A stretch of DNA of 64,000 nt from Sodalis sp. dw_96 (GCF_018449575.1 NZ_JAAVUT010000004.1:124001-188000), one strand, 5' to 3'. Positions 18,352-26,975 are shown, counted from the stretch's first letter. Program-made: numbers and translations. Notes: generated by a model from the letters alone, not told the origin.

Positions 18352-19059
18352 TCACCGAGCATCGTGAAATGTCAGTTCCACACCGATACGTTGACCCCGG
18401 CGCACGCGGCTAATAGCATGTTTCAGGTTGACCCGGTAATAACCTTTGGTTCCTTTGAACGGGCGTCCGGCTGTACTGATGATCGCCGCATCACCGAGAT
18501 TTAGCGGCAGCACCATGGGGCGTGACTGCATGCGCGGGCGCTGTTCCGTCATCACGAATTCCCCGCCATGGAAGTCCTTTCCCGGCTCGGACAACAATGC
18601 GACGATTTGCAGTGGAAACACCGGCTCGCCGGCGCTGCGCTGATGAAGCGCCATATAGTCCTCGGCACCAAGCCGGTTCAAATGGGATTGCGCCTGCGCC
18701 TGACCGGCTTTCTGATTGCACCGGTGGAAATCTACCACTTCCGCCGGATAGCGGCGGCCGACGCCCAGTATTTCGCTCCATTGATTGGCAATGACAGCCA
18801 GGCGGCGATAGAACACCGTACGCCACGTTTCCAATGGCGTCGGGAGATTGGCATTGAAGTAGAACAGTTCGCCGCGCCCCAGGTCTGCCGATGCCGGCGA
18901 AACGCAATGTTCGGCGCTCATGGTTTCAGTTAGATGCGCCAGTTCGCGTGCCGTACCCGCGTGCAACAAGCCGGGCAACATAGCGTAGCCTTCGATGTCC
19001 AGCTGCGCGAAAATGCCATCCCAATCCAATCGATCAATATTCGTGTGGTTTGCGGCCAT
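18352..19059 (-). CDS. 2OG-Fe(II) oxygenase (Oxygenase-NA/COG3826 type), altered metal site
   Basis: A 235-residue member of the 2-oxoglutarate/Fe(II) oxygenase group found beside ada genes. The fold blocks PLQIVALLSEPGKDFHGGEFVMTE and the C-terminal LTFHD are conserved. The proximal iron motif HxD, read as HQD in the paralogue at 20281-21003, is HQR here (H139, Q140, R141); the distal His (H214) remains. Loss of the Asp would be expected to impair iron binding. AAGGAG precedes the ATG, and the gene starts 14 nt after ada. Co-transcription with ada is very likely. Confidence 0.85.
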   Translation of the reverse strand: MAANHTNIDRLDWDGIFAQLDIEGYAMLPGLLHAGTARELAHLTETMSAEHCVSPASADLGRGELFYFNANLPTPLETWRTVFYRRLAVIANQWSEILGVGRRYPAEVVDFHRCNQKAGQAQAQSHLNRLGAEDYMALHQRSAGEPVFPLQIVALLSEPGKDFHGGEFVMTEQRPRMQSRPMVLPLNLGDAAIISTAGRPFKGTKGYYRVNLKHAISRVRRGQRIGVELTFHDAR

Positions 19060-19073
19060 TTGAAGGTTCTCCT

Positions 19074-20138
19074 TTAGCTCTTGGCTTCCCGGCGCAGCAG
19101 CTCGCGCTTGCGATCCACGCCCCAGCGATAGCCGGCAATATCGCCATTGCGCCGTACGACGCGGTGGCAGGGAATAGCCACGGCCAGGTGGTTCGCGCCG
19201 CAGGCCTGCGCGACAGCGCGCACCGCTTTGGGCGATCCGATGCGCTCGGCGATCTCCGTGTAGCTCACGGTTGCGCCGGGGGGAATTTCACGCAGCGCCA
19301 GCCAGACACGCTCCTGGAAGGCCGTGCCCTGCACATCCAGCGGAAGATTCAGGCCGAGAGCCGGCGCTTCGATGAAGCCCACGACCTGGGCCACCAAGAG
19401 CTCAAACTCATCGTCACAGCCAATGAGCTGCGCCTTGGGAAACTGATCCTGTAGACCGCGCACCAGAGCGTCCGGGTCATCGTCCAACAAGATGGCGCAA
19501 ATACCGAGCTGACTCTGCGCGACCAGAATGGCCCCCAGCGAACATTGCCCCACCGCGAAACGAATGACCGCGCCTAGGCCACCCGCCCGGTAGTCCCGTG
19601 CGCGCATGCCCAATAGTTGATCGGATGTTTCATAGAAGCGGCTATTGGAATTGAAGCCGGCATCATAGATAGCGTTCGTGATAGAGGCTTTTGGGGCGCT
19701 CAACTCCTCCCGCAGCTTGCGGGCGCGGTAGGCCGAGCCATAGCCCTTGGGCGTCAGGCCCGTTTCAGCCTTGAACAAACGATGAAAATGAAACGGACTC
19801 AACTCGACCTCGGCGGCCAGGACGTCGAGTTGGGGCGGCGTTTCCGACGTTTCGATCAGCCGGCAGGCGCGCGCCACCAGCACGGCGCGCTCGGACGCGG
19901 CACTGGTCTGGTCGCCGTGCGCGCGGCGGCTCGATCGATAACCCGCCGCTTCAGCCGCCTCTGCCGAATCGAAGAACTCCACATTCTCGCGCTTCGGTAG
20001 CCGCGCCGTGGAACTGGGATGGCAATACACACCAGTGGTTCGCACGGCATAAATGAAGTGTCCGTCTGCGGCTGCATCCCGTGCCCGCACCGCCTCCCAG
20101 CGAGCATCGTCCGTGTCGTAAGCAGTCGTCGTTTTCAT
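19074..20138 (-). CDS. ada: Ada-like regulator/O6-methylguanine-DNA methyltransferase
   Basis: A 354-residue protein with the Ada order: N-terminal Ada zinc domain (about 10-80), AraC-type HTH (about 85-185) and C-terminal methyltransferase with acceptor Cys324 in AIPCHRVV. The methyltransferase and HTH look intact. In the N-domain only one zinc Cys is kept (C39); the other three expected positions are S43, S70 and A73. The methylphosphotriester switch is therefore probably non-functional. Start at 20138 has AGGA upstream; earlier in-frame starts exist at 20165 and 20147. A 9-bp dyad lies upstream at 20191-20214. Confidence 0.9.
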   Translation of the reverse strand: MKTTTAYDTDDARWEAVRARDAAADGHFIYAVRTTGVYCHPSSTARLPKRENVEFFDSAEAAEAAGYRSSRRAHGDQTSAASERAVLVARACRLIETSETPPQLDVLAAEVELSPFHFHRLFKAETGLTPKGYGSAYRARKLREELSAPKASITNAIYDAGFNSNSRFYETSDQLLGMRARDYRAGGLGAVIRFAVGQCSLGAILVAQSQLGICAILLDDDPDALVRGLQDQFPKAQLIGCDDEFELLVAQVVGFIEAPALGLNLPLDVQGTAFQERVWLALREIPPGATVSYTEIAERIGSPKAVRAVAQACGANHLAVAIPCHRVVRRNGDIAGYRWGVDRKRELLRREAKS

Positions 20139-20190
20139 GGCGGTCATCCTGAATGCGTTAATCACAGCGACAGTATAAGCGGGACTTCAG

Positions 20191-20214
20191 TCGCAAGAAC
20201 TCTGATTCTTGCGA
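20191..20214. promoter_or_regulatory. Dyad operator candidate upstream of ada
   Basis: Perfect 9-bp inverted repeat TCGCAAGAA / TTCTTGCGA with a 6-nt centre, 53 nt before the ada start. Its core (20195-20212) recurs with one mismatch at 22983-23000. It could be a regulator site, or the hairpin that ends the upstream operon. Confidence 0.5.
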
Positions 20215-20280
20215 ATGAATTTCATCGGCCGGGAACCGGCATCATTGGTATTGAAAAAATCGAGAGTTTCCCTATTCGTC

Positions 20281-21003
20281 TCATTTGGCATCGTGGAAAA
20301 TGAGGCCCACGGTGTGGCGCTGGCCGCTGCGAATGCGGCTTACGCCGTGCCGCATGGCCACCCTGCGCACACCGCGCAAGCCCATGGCCGGCCGTTGATT
20401 GACCGTGAATACCACCGCGTCTCCCTGGCGCAGCGCGACCACATCGGCTCGTTGGCCCTTGGTTGAAAGCTCCGTCATGACGAACTCGCCACCGTCGAAA
20501 TCCCTGCCGGGCTCCGACAACAGAATGGCCACCTGCAACGGAAAGACATGCTCACCGTAGAGATCCTGGTGAAGACAGTTGTAGTCGCCCTCACCGTATT
20601 CCAGGATCAGCGGTGTGGGCCTGGTTTGGCCAGCTTCGTGGCACCGCTGCAAAAATGCGTCCAGTTCATCCGGGTACCGGGTGTCGATGCCCAATTGCAG
20701 ATTCCAGCGATTGGCAATCGGTGCCAGCCGCGCATACAACACATGGCGAAGCCGGTCAAGCAGCGGCGGCAACGGGTACGAGAAGTATTTGTATTCGCCG
20801 CGCCCAAACCCGTGGCGAGCCATAACGATTCGTGTGCGGTAGCCCTCATCCTGGGCATAGCGCGAAGCAAGCACATCGCACTGCTTCGCAGTCAGGAGGC
20901 CGGGCAGTACGGCATTTCCGTGGGTATCGAGCGAACGCTCCATACCCGCCCAGTTATATGTCGCGGGCTGCATGGCGCCGCATTGACTCGGCGCGGTGTT
21001 CAT
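20281..21003 (-). CDS. 2OG-Fe(II) oxygenase (Oxygenase-NA/COG3826 type)
   Basis: A 240-residue oxygenase with the full facial triad: H145-Q-D147 in CLHQDLYGE and distal H219 in MRHGVSR, with a 2OG-binding basic residue in the SGQRHTVGLIFHD end. Pfam describes this family as acting on damaged DNA; biochemical proof is limited as far as I know. The ATG at 21003 overlaps the methyltransferase stop in ATGA, so the pair is translationally coupled. It is a paralogue of the oxygenase at 18352-19059. Confidence 0.87.
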   Translation of the reverse strand: MNTAPSQCGAMQPATYNWAGMERSLDTHGNAVLPGLLTAKQCDVLASRYAQDEGYRTRIVMARHGFGRGEYKYFSYPLPPLLDRLRHVLYARLAPIANRWNLQLGIDTRYPDELDAFLQRCHEAGQTRPTPLILEYGEGDYNCLHQDLYGEHVFPLQVAILLSEPGRDFDGGEFVMTELSTKGQRADVVALRQGDAVVFTVNQRPAMGLRGVRRVAMRHGVSRIRSGQRHTVGLIFHDAK

Positions 21004-21572
21004 ACAGCTGACTTCTCGGCCGATTCTTCGGCCAACAGCGCACGCTTGCGCTCGATACCCCAGCGATAGCCGGAAATTGAGCCATCGCTGCGTACAACGC
21101 GATGACAGGGAATGGCGATGGCCAGCACATTGGCTGCGCAGGCGCCCGCCACGGCCCGAACGGCTTCCGGCGCGCCGATATTTCTCGCCATCTCGCTGTA
21201 GCTGCGCGTTTGCCCTGCAGGTATGCCGCACAGCGCCCGCCAAACCTTTTGCTCGAACGCGGTCCCGCCGATGTCGAGGTTGATCACGGCCTCGGGCACG
21301 CTCTTGTCGATGAAGGCAATGACCTGATTGACTTCATGCTGAAGCGACGGTTGGCAAGCTTGCAGTTCGATTCTCGGGAACGCCTCGCCGAGTTGGTCAC
21401 GTAGCGCTTGCTCATCTTCGCCAAGAAAGATCGCGCAAATGCCGCGCTGGCTCCGGCCAATGAGAACCTTACCCAACACCGTCTGACCGGCGGCGAAGCG
21501 AATAGGACCTTCCACCGGGCTGCCTGGAGCACGGAAGTTATACGTGAATGTGGAAAAGGAACGAGTTTTCAT
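21000..21572 (-). CDS. Methylated-DNA-[protein]-cysteine S-methyltransferase
   Basis: A 190-residue suicide enzyme that takes the methyl group from O6-methylguanine (and O4-methylthymine in some members). The acceptor is Cys156 in AIPCHRVV, followed by the SGYRWG motif. It resembles the C-terminal third of the Ada protein at 19074-20138 rather than housekeeping Ogt, which suggests that it arose by duplication and loss of the regulatory part. First gene of the pair with the downstream oxygenase (4-nt overlap). Confidence 0.9.
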   Translation of the reverse strand: MKTRSFSTFTYNFRAPGSPVEGPIRFAAGQTVLGKVLIGRSQRGICAIFLGEDEQALRDQLGEAFPRIELQACQPSLQHEVNQVIAFIDKSVPEAVINLDIGGTAFEQKVWRALCGIPAGQTRSYSEMARNIGAPEAVRAVAGACAANVLAIAIPCHRVVRSDGSISGYRWGIERKRALLAEESAEKSAV

Positions 21573-21757
21573 GGTGCGTCACCTACTTTGTTAAAGAGTG
21601 GGACTAGTTTAGAAGTCCACGCATCCCTTTAAACTCCGCTCCTTGCGGTTGAATTTCTTATTATAAAGATACCGCTTACCCGTCGGGAAATAACCGGGTA
21701 TGTATGTTCACGGGAATTTATTCGCGCCATTCTCAGTAAAATTTTGGATACTCGGCC

Positions 21758-22414
21758 TCAGCGAGGCGTGCGAAATCCCTGGCTTGTCCAAGCGTAATAG
21801 CCAACGACAAAGATGAGAACGATTATTGCAACGACTGGACTGGCAAACCAGCCGATGGCCGCCGCAATGATGCAGAAAACAATCCCAATGACCGGCCGAA
21901 GGATTTGATTGGAGAATTCTGTACTTGGAAGATGGGGTTTAATGAATTCCGGGTGGCGGCGTAAATGATAGAAAGCCGGAATCCACGCTGCCGACATGAA
22001 ACAGACAATCATCGCATAAAGGATGACCGCCGTTTTTTGATCCATGAGGTTTCCGTCTCGAAAAGCACTTACAAGCACACCTGTGGGGAAAGGGATCAGA
22101 GACGCCGTGCCGATTATTCCGAGGTTGATCCAGTTGAGTACCGGATCAATCTTGCATATTCGCTCGAACATATAATGGTGATTGAGCCAAATTATTCCTA
22201 CGTAAATAAATGAAACGACGTAAGCAACATAAGAAGGCCATTCCAGTAATAGTTCTTCCGCCAGTTTTCCCGGGCCAGCGCCGGGACGGTGTATTTCGAG
22301 AACAAGAAGCGTAATGATGATTGAAAATGCCGCATCGCTGAACCCCTCCACGCGGCTCGGCCCGGCAAGCCTCTGAAGATTTGTGGTGGCTGGTTTGCGT
22401 TCGAGTTTAAACAT
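21758..22414 (-). CDS. TMEM175/DUF1211 family membrane protein
   Basis: A 218-residue membrane protein with about six transmembrane segments. TM1 carries the family signature [25 protein letters not shown] block near residue 20, with the FSD triplet typical of bacterial TMEM175 potassium channels. Bacterial members form tetrameric K+ channels; ion selectivity here is inference. ATG at 22414 (MFKLERKP) is preferred; an earlier start at 22519 would add a non-conserved 35-residue extension overlapping the upstream gene. Confidence 0.8.
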   Translation of the reverse strand: MFKLERKPATTNLQRLAGPSRVEGFSDAAFSIIITLLVLEIHRPGAGPGKLAEELLLEWPSYVAYVVSFIYVGIIWLNHHYMFERICKIDPVLNWINLGIIGTASLIPFPTGVLVSAFRDGNLMDQKTAVILYAMIVCFMSAAWIPAFYHLRRHPEFIKPHLPSTEFSNQILRPVIGIVFCIIAAAIGWFASPVVAIIVLIFVVGYYAWTSQGFRTPR

Positions 22415-22508
22415 CGTGCTTGAATTCCACATGAAAATGTTCGATACCGAGACTAAGAAATTTACCGATGCATTCGATTCAATACGCTCTGTTTCCTGCT
22501 CTGGAACT

Positions 22509-22898
22509 CTAAAATTCACTGGCGCCGTCGATAACTTTCAGCACTGTGGTGCCGCTGAAATGCATCTTGCGGCCGGTTGCGGCGGGCAAACCACCAACCA
22601 GAAAATCGTCGAATGCCGGGCCCGTGTGGGTACCGCCACCTTCCCACTGACCGACGACGTAATCGCCTTCGCCTATCAGGTCAGCCGTGCCCTCGAAGTT
22701 GAGGTCAGGGAATGCGGCTCGGAAGTCGGTCATGAAGGACTTGATATCCTCGCGGCCCTGGCGAGGTTCGTGCAGTGAGTACTTGAGCAGCATGTTCGGC
22801 GCGGCGATCTCATCGATCACCGCGAGATTGACATTCTTGCCCCAGAATTCCGTGAACCAGCGACCGACGACGGCCTTGTTCTGCTCTTCTTTGCTCAT
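22509..22898 (-). CDS. SnoaL-like/ester cyclase family protein, short C-terminus
   Basis: A 129-residue SnoaL-like protein (NTF2 fold), with [22 protein letters not shown], the [11 protein letters not shown] block and the family stretch [13 protein letters not shown]. Members act as cyclases or small-molecule hydrolases. AGGAA precedes the ATG at 22898; an in-frame upstream start is less likely. The protein stops directly after VIDGASEF, about 15-20 residues earlier than relatives, so the 3' end may have been cut at a junction. A palindrome lies 31 nt upstream. Confidence 0.75.
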   Translation of the reverse strand: MSKEEQNKAVVGRWFTEFWGKNVNLAVIDEIAAPNMLLKYSLHEPRQGREDIKSFMTDFRAAFPDLNFEGTADLIGEGDYVVGQWEGGGTHTGPAFDDFLVGGLPAATGRKMHFSGTTVLKVIDGASEF

Positions 22899-22929
22899 TG
22901 AAAGTTCCTCACAAATAGTTTCAGGAGGG

Positions 22930-22949
22930 TCATCAAATGCATTCGATGA
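22930..22949. promoter_or_regulatory. Palindromic operator candidate
   Basis: A near-perfect 20-bp palindrome TCATCAAATGCATTCGATGA (18 of 20 positions symmetric), 31 nt before the SnoaL-like start. A related core GATGCATTCGAT lies at 22468-22479, about 54 nt before the TMEM175 start, so one regulator may act on both genes. Confidence 0.4.
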
Positions 22950-23137
22950 CCTGAGCAAGAGAATATGCATCCGTTCGCTGTTAAGAACTCCGATTCTTGC
23001 TGTCTAAAAAAATCCGAAGTCTTTGCAGCTGTGCCGGCGGAGCGCTACGCGTTCCCTGACATTGGCGCACTGAACATCGCAGAGATCGAAACCGACCATT
23101 TGGCGCAGCTCATCAAGACCATCGACGACAATGGCGT

Positions 23138-23590
23138 TTATGACGTGGCCGGGAGAACCATTTTTCTGACATTCTTCATCAGGAAGTCAATAAACACTCT
23201 GGCTTTGGGGGGCATAAGATAATTGGGCGGCGATATGATGTAAGCGATATCTTTTTGCGGCGGGATAACTTCATATTCAGGAAGAACCACGACCAGTTCG
23301 CGAGACTCGATCAACCTCTGCGCGACAAAGTTCGGCAAGATACCGATACCGAGACCTTGCAGCAAAGCATCCAACATCGCATCGCCATTATTAGTCACCA
23401 GCCGTGGCTGTATTACAATCTGATATTCCTGACCATTTCCCGCAAAACAGCATGTGGCTCCAAATCCTCTGTCCTTAGGCATGAATATGGAATGCTGTTC
23501 AAGCTCATCCAGGGTATCCGGCAGAGTCTTTCCATATTTTCTGGCGCACACCAGGACATAATTGACCGGCATCAGCGTCCTGGCGACCAA
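23138..23590 (-). pseudogene. LysR regulator C-terminal fragment
   Basis: The 150-codon frame corresponds to the second half of a LysR substrate-binding domain (DAMLDALLQGLGIGILPNF is the typical late block, and RVFIDFLMKN the C-terminal helix). The HTH and the first half of the sensor domain are absent, and the upstream side joins unrelated SDR sequence. It is a relic without DNA-binding ability. Confidence 0.75.
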
Positions 23591-23592
23591 GT

Positions 23593-23745
23593 CTTAAAAT
23601 TGATAGCGGCCAGTTCATCAAAGACTACGGAACGCCAGAGGATATTGCAGATGCAGTTTATTTCATCGCCTCTGACCGATCCAAATTCATGACCGGTGCA
23701 ACCTTAGTGATTGATGGTGGATGGTCAGCCGGGAAAACGATATAA
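23593..23745 (+). pseudogene. Short-chain dehydrogenase C-terminal fragment
   Basis: Frame reading [16 protein letters not shown], then [14 protein letters not shown], ending at TAA. This is the classic SDR C-terminal end (PEDIA...FLAS...TG...DGG). No N-terminal part is in frame; the LysR fragment abuts it. It may have formed one locus with the LysR gene before rearrangement. Confidence 0.75.
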
Positions 23746-23779
23746 ATATTTGTCACACAGGCCGGCTGGCGGCGACCGA

Positions 23780-23896
23780 AAGCGATCGCCGTTGGCGTTC
23801 GTACATTACAATAATTATCACCCGCATAGCGCTTTAGGAATCGCCCACCAAGAGAATATCGGCGCACGGGGAAACCATCAACCTAAGCGGGAATAG
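23780..23896 (+). mobile_element. IS3-family transposase C-terminal relic
   Basis: The frame reads VHYNNYHPHSALG, the conserved end of the DDE transposase (OrfB) of IS3-family elements, and stops at 23896. Downstream bases to about 23930 (ATATAGGGGGTCAAAACCA) could be the element's right end. The rest of the insertion sequence is missing. Confidence 0.7.
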
Positions 23897-23983
23897 GTGC
23901 ACGTATATAGGGGGTCAAAACCACACGATCAATGACATGGATGCACGACCGCAACGATGTAGCTTTAGGATAACGGATAAAAT

Positions 23984-24502
23984 TTATCGGAAGCTCCAGT
24001 GCACGCTTATGACAAACACTGAAGGAAGTATTATCCCACTTTCAACAGCGAAGAAATCTGTAAAATTATATTGAACTGCATGATAAATATAGGGTGACCA
24101 TCCTATTCCGGTCGCTTTCCTGAAATCGTTATACGAACCGTGATCACCGCAGTGACTGAACGCGTCAAAAAAGAATTCGCCTGTATAACCATATATCCCC
24201 TTAAAAGACCAGCCTGAGTCACCTGTTATCCAGTCCCTTCTCACTCCCATTGCGATACAGCGGTCACCGAAACTATTGTCCAGCGTTCCAAGTAATACAC
24301 TGTATTTTGAATCCTCAGAGAACTTCCGCTCAACAGAAATGAACTTATTATCAAAAAATTCATTATATTGCCCGTAGTTACCCGTCAGGTGATAAACAAA
24401 CGAACCGGTGTTGGCGGAATATAAGTTTATTTCACTAGCATGGGCCTCGGCGGCGGCGATGAGTATAAGAAAATATAAAGCTTTGCTTAAGTTTTTGAAC
24501 AT
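23984..24502 (-). CDS. Small exported beta-rich protein, probable outer-membrane barrel
   Basis: A 172-residue protein with a signal peptide (MFKNLSKALYFLILIAAAEAHA, cut before SEINLYS). The mature part shows alternating aromatic/polar residues as in a small beta barrel and ends in an aromatic-rich strand (VISVHWSFR), typical of outer-membrane insertion. I do not recognise the family. The region is AT-rich compared with the backbone, suggesting transfer. It lies beside the IS3 relic. Confidence 0.6.
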   Translation of the reverse strand: MFKNLSKALYFLILIAAAEAHASEINLYSANTGSFVYHLTGNYGQYNEFFDNKFISVERKFSEDSKYSVLLGTLDNSFGDRCIAMGVRRDWITGDSGWSFKGIYGYTGEFFFDAFSHCGDHGSYNDFRKATGIGWSPYIYHAVQYNFTDFFAVESGIILPSVFVISVHWSFR

Positions 24503-24938
24503 TTTAATAATCTCATTGATTACAAAAATTATAGTTTTTAACTCATAGCAGCGATAACAATATCCAGAGGCGAGAAATAATCCTATAATACGTATTCTAA
24601 GATATAGTTTAAATTTGTACAGAGAAAAAGCTTTATAATATTATTTAGATTCTGTCTGATACGGCGCGGTACAAACCTGCTGTCAGCCGTGGGTTAACGA
24701 CTTTCAGGATGTGATCAGCATATCTCTCCGGCCGGTAATCGGCCCCCCTTGGTTCATAGTGGCACAGCATGGCTTTATAAAAAAAACGGGACATTTTTAG
24801 TTTGTTATAAAATTTTAATTTCATGCTCTCTTCAGCTATTCCATACATCAGCATATTTAATTAGTCATGATTCACTAATAAATATCAAAATATAAAATAT
24901 ATTATCATTAGCAGGACAGTTCAAAAGAAGAGATTTAC
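24503..24938. other. AT-rich stretch without supported gene
   Basis: About 435 bp of very AT-rich DNA. A 69-codon frame on the minus strand (24645-24854) has no recognisable motif, so I do not call it. No RNA or repeat structure stands out. Confidence 0.4.
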
Positions 24939-25097
24939 ATGATTTATCTTATTTTCGACTGTGTCAGTGCAAACCGCCAGGTTACCTTTAATGAGGAATT
25001 CCAGGAGATTGCCTGGGTAAGTCCAGCCGGGCTCCATGATCTTGATCTGAATGAGGCTACCCGCATCACCTTCAAGCAAAAAGGTCTTCTTTTATAG
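24939..25097 (+). pseudogene. Nudix hydrolase C-terminal relic
   Basis: 52 codons reading [31 protein letters not shown] and ITFKQKGLL match the C-terminal half of a Nudix hydrolase, after the catalytic Nudix box. The box itself is absent, so the fragment is inactive. The apparent ATG is an internal Met. The family call rests on the W-V-x-P-x-x-L pattern and overall look. Confidence 0.6.
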
Positions 25098-25271
25098 CTT
25101 TCGAACCTGCTCTTATTTTGCGCGCCGGCCCAGTTCGGTGCGTTTCTATAACCGTTCCCAAGGTTGTCAAATCGGCTTTGCCGAAAGCGCGGAAAAATAT
25201 TAACCAACTGGTATTAAACGGCAGTGAGTTCGCCGGCCGCGGCTGGCGTATTCATTTATTCCGGAGATCAA

Positions 25272-26135
25272 TCAGGCGAGTTGACTCTGATGAAGCTCGA
25301 TGAACTGAGGTAACGTTATCAGAGGCCGACCTATGATCTGCTCACCTGTGTCATCGAGGCCTTCCAGCAGCCCCTCCTGCTGATCCTGTCGGATGGCGGA
25401 GAAATGTGAACGCATGGTTTCGTTATCGGGCATACCAAGCAACTTCAGGAAGTTGTCGACAGTGACCTGTTCGAAGCGGATTTCCTTATTTAACACAGAG
25501 CTCAGCACCTGCGACAATTCAAGGTGGCTGTACTCGACCGGCCCATGAAGAGGATAGATCTTGCCAACGTGCTTATCGGGATTCTCGAGTATCCCGGCAA
25601 CGACACGAGCAATGTCGGCGGCGGCAATAGGCGCAAAGCGGCTGTCCGGATCAAATGGCGTCACATATCTGCCTTCTCGGATTAAGTGTGCGGCGTACAG
25701 AAGCCACTCGGCAAAGAGCGTCACCCTAAGATGTATCGTCGGTACGCCGGACCAGGTTAATACCTGCTCTGATAACCAGTGATTAAGTGTCTGCGGGCTG
25801 GTGGCATCCGGCCGCGACTGCTTTTGAGACATGTTGACAATCAACTCAAGGTGCGCCTCTTTTGCCGCCTGTGCGAAGATCGCCGTTGCTTCGACCAGCC
25901 CGTTACCCAACGGATAACATAGATAAGCGGCGGACACACCTTCGAGAGCGGCACGAACCTGTTTGAGCTTTAACATATCGGCGACCACAACTTCCGCGCC
26001 CAGCGCACGTAATTTCTCAGCACGCTCATCATCACTCCGCACAAGGGCGCGTACAGAATGGCCGCTCTCCCGGAGAAATCCTACGGTTGGCGCACCCGTG
26101 TCGCCGGCAGCGGCGGTAACTAAAAATGTTTTCAT
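25272..26135 (-). CDS. NmrA-like NAD(P)-binding protein
   Basis: A 287-residue atypical SDR/NmrA protein. The N-terminus MKTFLVTAAAGDTGAPTV carries the glycine-rich NAD(P) motif, and the middle has the NMSQKQSRPDATSPQT and FAPIAAADIARV stretches. Catalytic Tyr-Lys of classical SDRs is absent, so a redox-sensing or isoflavone-reductase-like role is possible. It lies 181 nt downstream of the TetR gene on the same strand and may be part of the same regulated module. Confidence 0.85.
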   Translation of the reverse strand: MKTFLVTAAAGDTGAPTVGFLRESGHSVRALVRSDDERAEKLRALGAEVVVADMLKLKQVRAALEGVSAAYLCYPLGNGLVEATAIFAQAAKEAHLELIVNMSQKQSRPDATSPQTLNHWLSEQVLTWSGVPTIHLRVTLFAEWLLYAAHLIREGRYVTPFDPDSRFAPIAAADIARVVAGILENPDKHVGKIYPLHGPVEYSHLELSQVLSSVLNKEIRFEQVTVDNFLKLLGMPDNETMRSHFSAIRQDQQEGLLEGLDDTGEQIIGRPLITLPQFIELHQSQLA

Positions 26136-26316
26136 TGTTCAAGGCTCCGGATTAAAAGAGTCCACACGGACTCGGGTGGGTGACACGGCAGCGTTCAGGT
26201 AGGTAACGCAGCGCTCAGACAAGCGACGGACACAGTTTTGTTACCATAAATATTCATGTCCGTTACCTTTTCTAGGTTGACTCACCCTCAGGTGATGTTT
26301 TCGACTACGAATAAAC

Positions 26317-26919
26317 TTATTCCGTGCGCGGTTTTTCGATTGCGTCAGCAAGCCTCAATGCGTTGTCTATGCCGTCTTTCAGGAACTGAGTTGACAACTC
26401 TCTGTCCGGAACGATGCGAGAGAGCTGAAGAGTACCGGCCATCACAGCCCAGATTGCCCCTGCAACCCGCATTCTGGTCTCTGCGGTAGCCTCTTGAGAC
26501 AAACAGTCTGCAATTCGCCGGATAAAGTCTATGGTTTTGCCGGCAATCATTGCCCGCGTATCTTCCGGGCGATTCTTCAGTTCCGATGCCAGTGATGCCA
26601 CCACGCACCCTGCCCCTGGCGCATCCCGATGTTCGACGCTCAAATAACGGTGTAAAATCAGCCCGAGAGTGATTTTTGCGTTGTCATCGGAGCCGCCGAA
26701 AATGCTGCAAAATGTTTCGTCCGCCGCGCTACCGACAGCTTCCCGAATCAACTCCTCCTTGGATGTGAAGTGGCTGTAGAACCCTCCTACGGTCAGTCCC
26801 GCGCGCCCCATCAATGCTGCAACACCGACCTTTTCAATGCCTTCTTCGCGGAAGCGCTGTGACGCGACCTTTACAATATGTTTGTGCGTTTCTTCTTTGT
26901 GATCTCTTGCGTAACGCAT
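26317..26919 (-). CDS. TetR/AcrR family regulator
   Basis: A 200-residue repressor. The N-terminal HTH (about 12-58) contains ASQRFREEGIEKVGVAALMGRAGLTVGGFYSHFTSKEEL, split here as the typical TetR helix 1-3 pattern ending in GGFYSHF. The C-terminal half is the ligand domain with a AGCVVASLASEL block as in NemR/YdeS-like members. A 25-bp operator lies 32 nt upstream and a near-identical copy lies before the MATE gene, so it probably represses itself and the pump. Confidence 0.92.
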   Translation of the reverse strand: MRYARDHKEETHKHIVKVASQRFREEGIEKVGVAALMGRAGLTVGGFYSHFTSKEELIREAVGSAADETFCSIFGGSDDNAKITLGLILHRYLSVEHRDAPGAGCVVASLASELKNRPEDTRAMIAGKTIDFIRRIADCLSQEATAETRMRVAGAIWAVMAGTLQLSRIVPDRELSTQFLKDGIDNALRLADAIEKPRTE

Positions 26920-26950
26920 GAAACTGCCCTCATCTTTCCTATCATTACCC

Positions 26951-26975
26951 CTATAGAATTATGATCATAATATAA
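26951..26975. promoter_or_regulatory. TetR operator copy 1
   Basis: 25-bp site with a perfect 14-bp palindromic core ATTATGATCATAAT (26958-26971), 32 nt upstream of the TetR start. The reverse complement of 29497-29521 matches it at 24 of 25 bases. Confidence 0.8.

Noticed and set aside
24645..24854. 69-codon minus-strand frame in AT-rich DNA
   Set aside because: No domain or neighbour support; the initial Met codons are scattered and no Shine-Dalgarno sequence was convincing.
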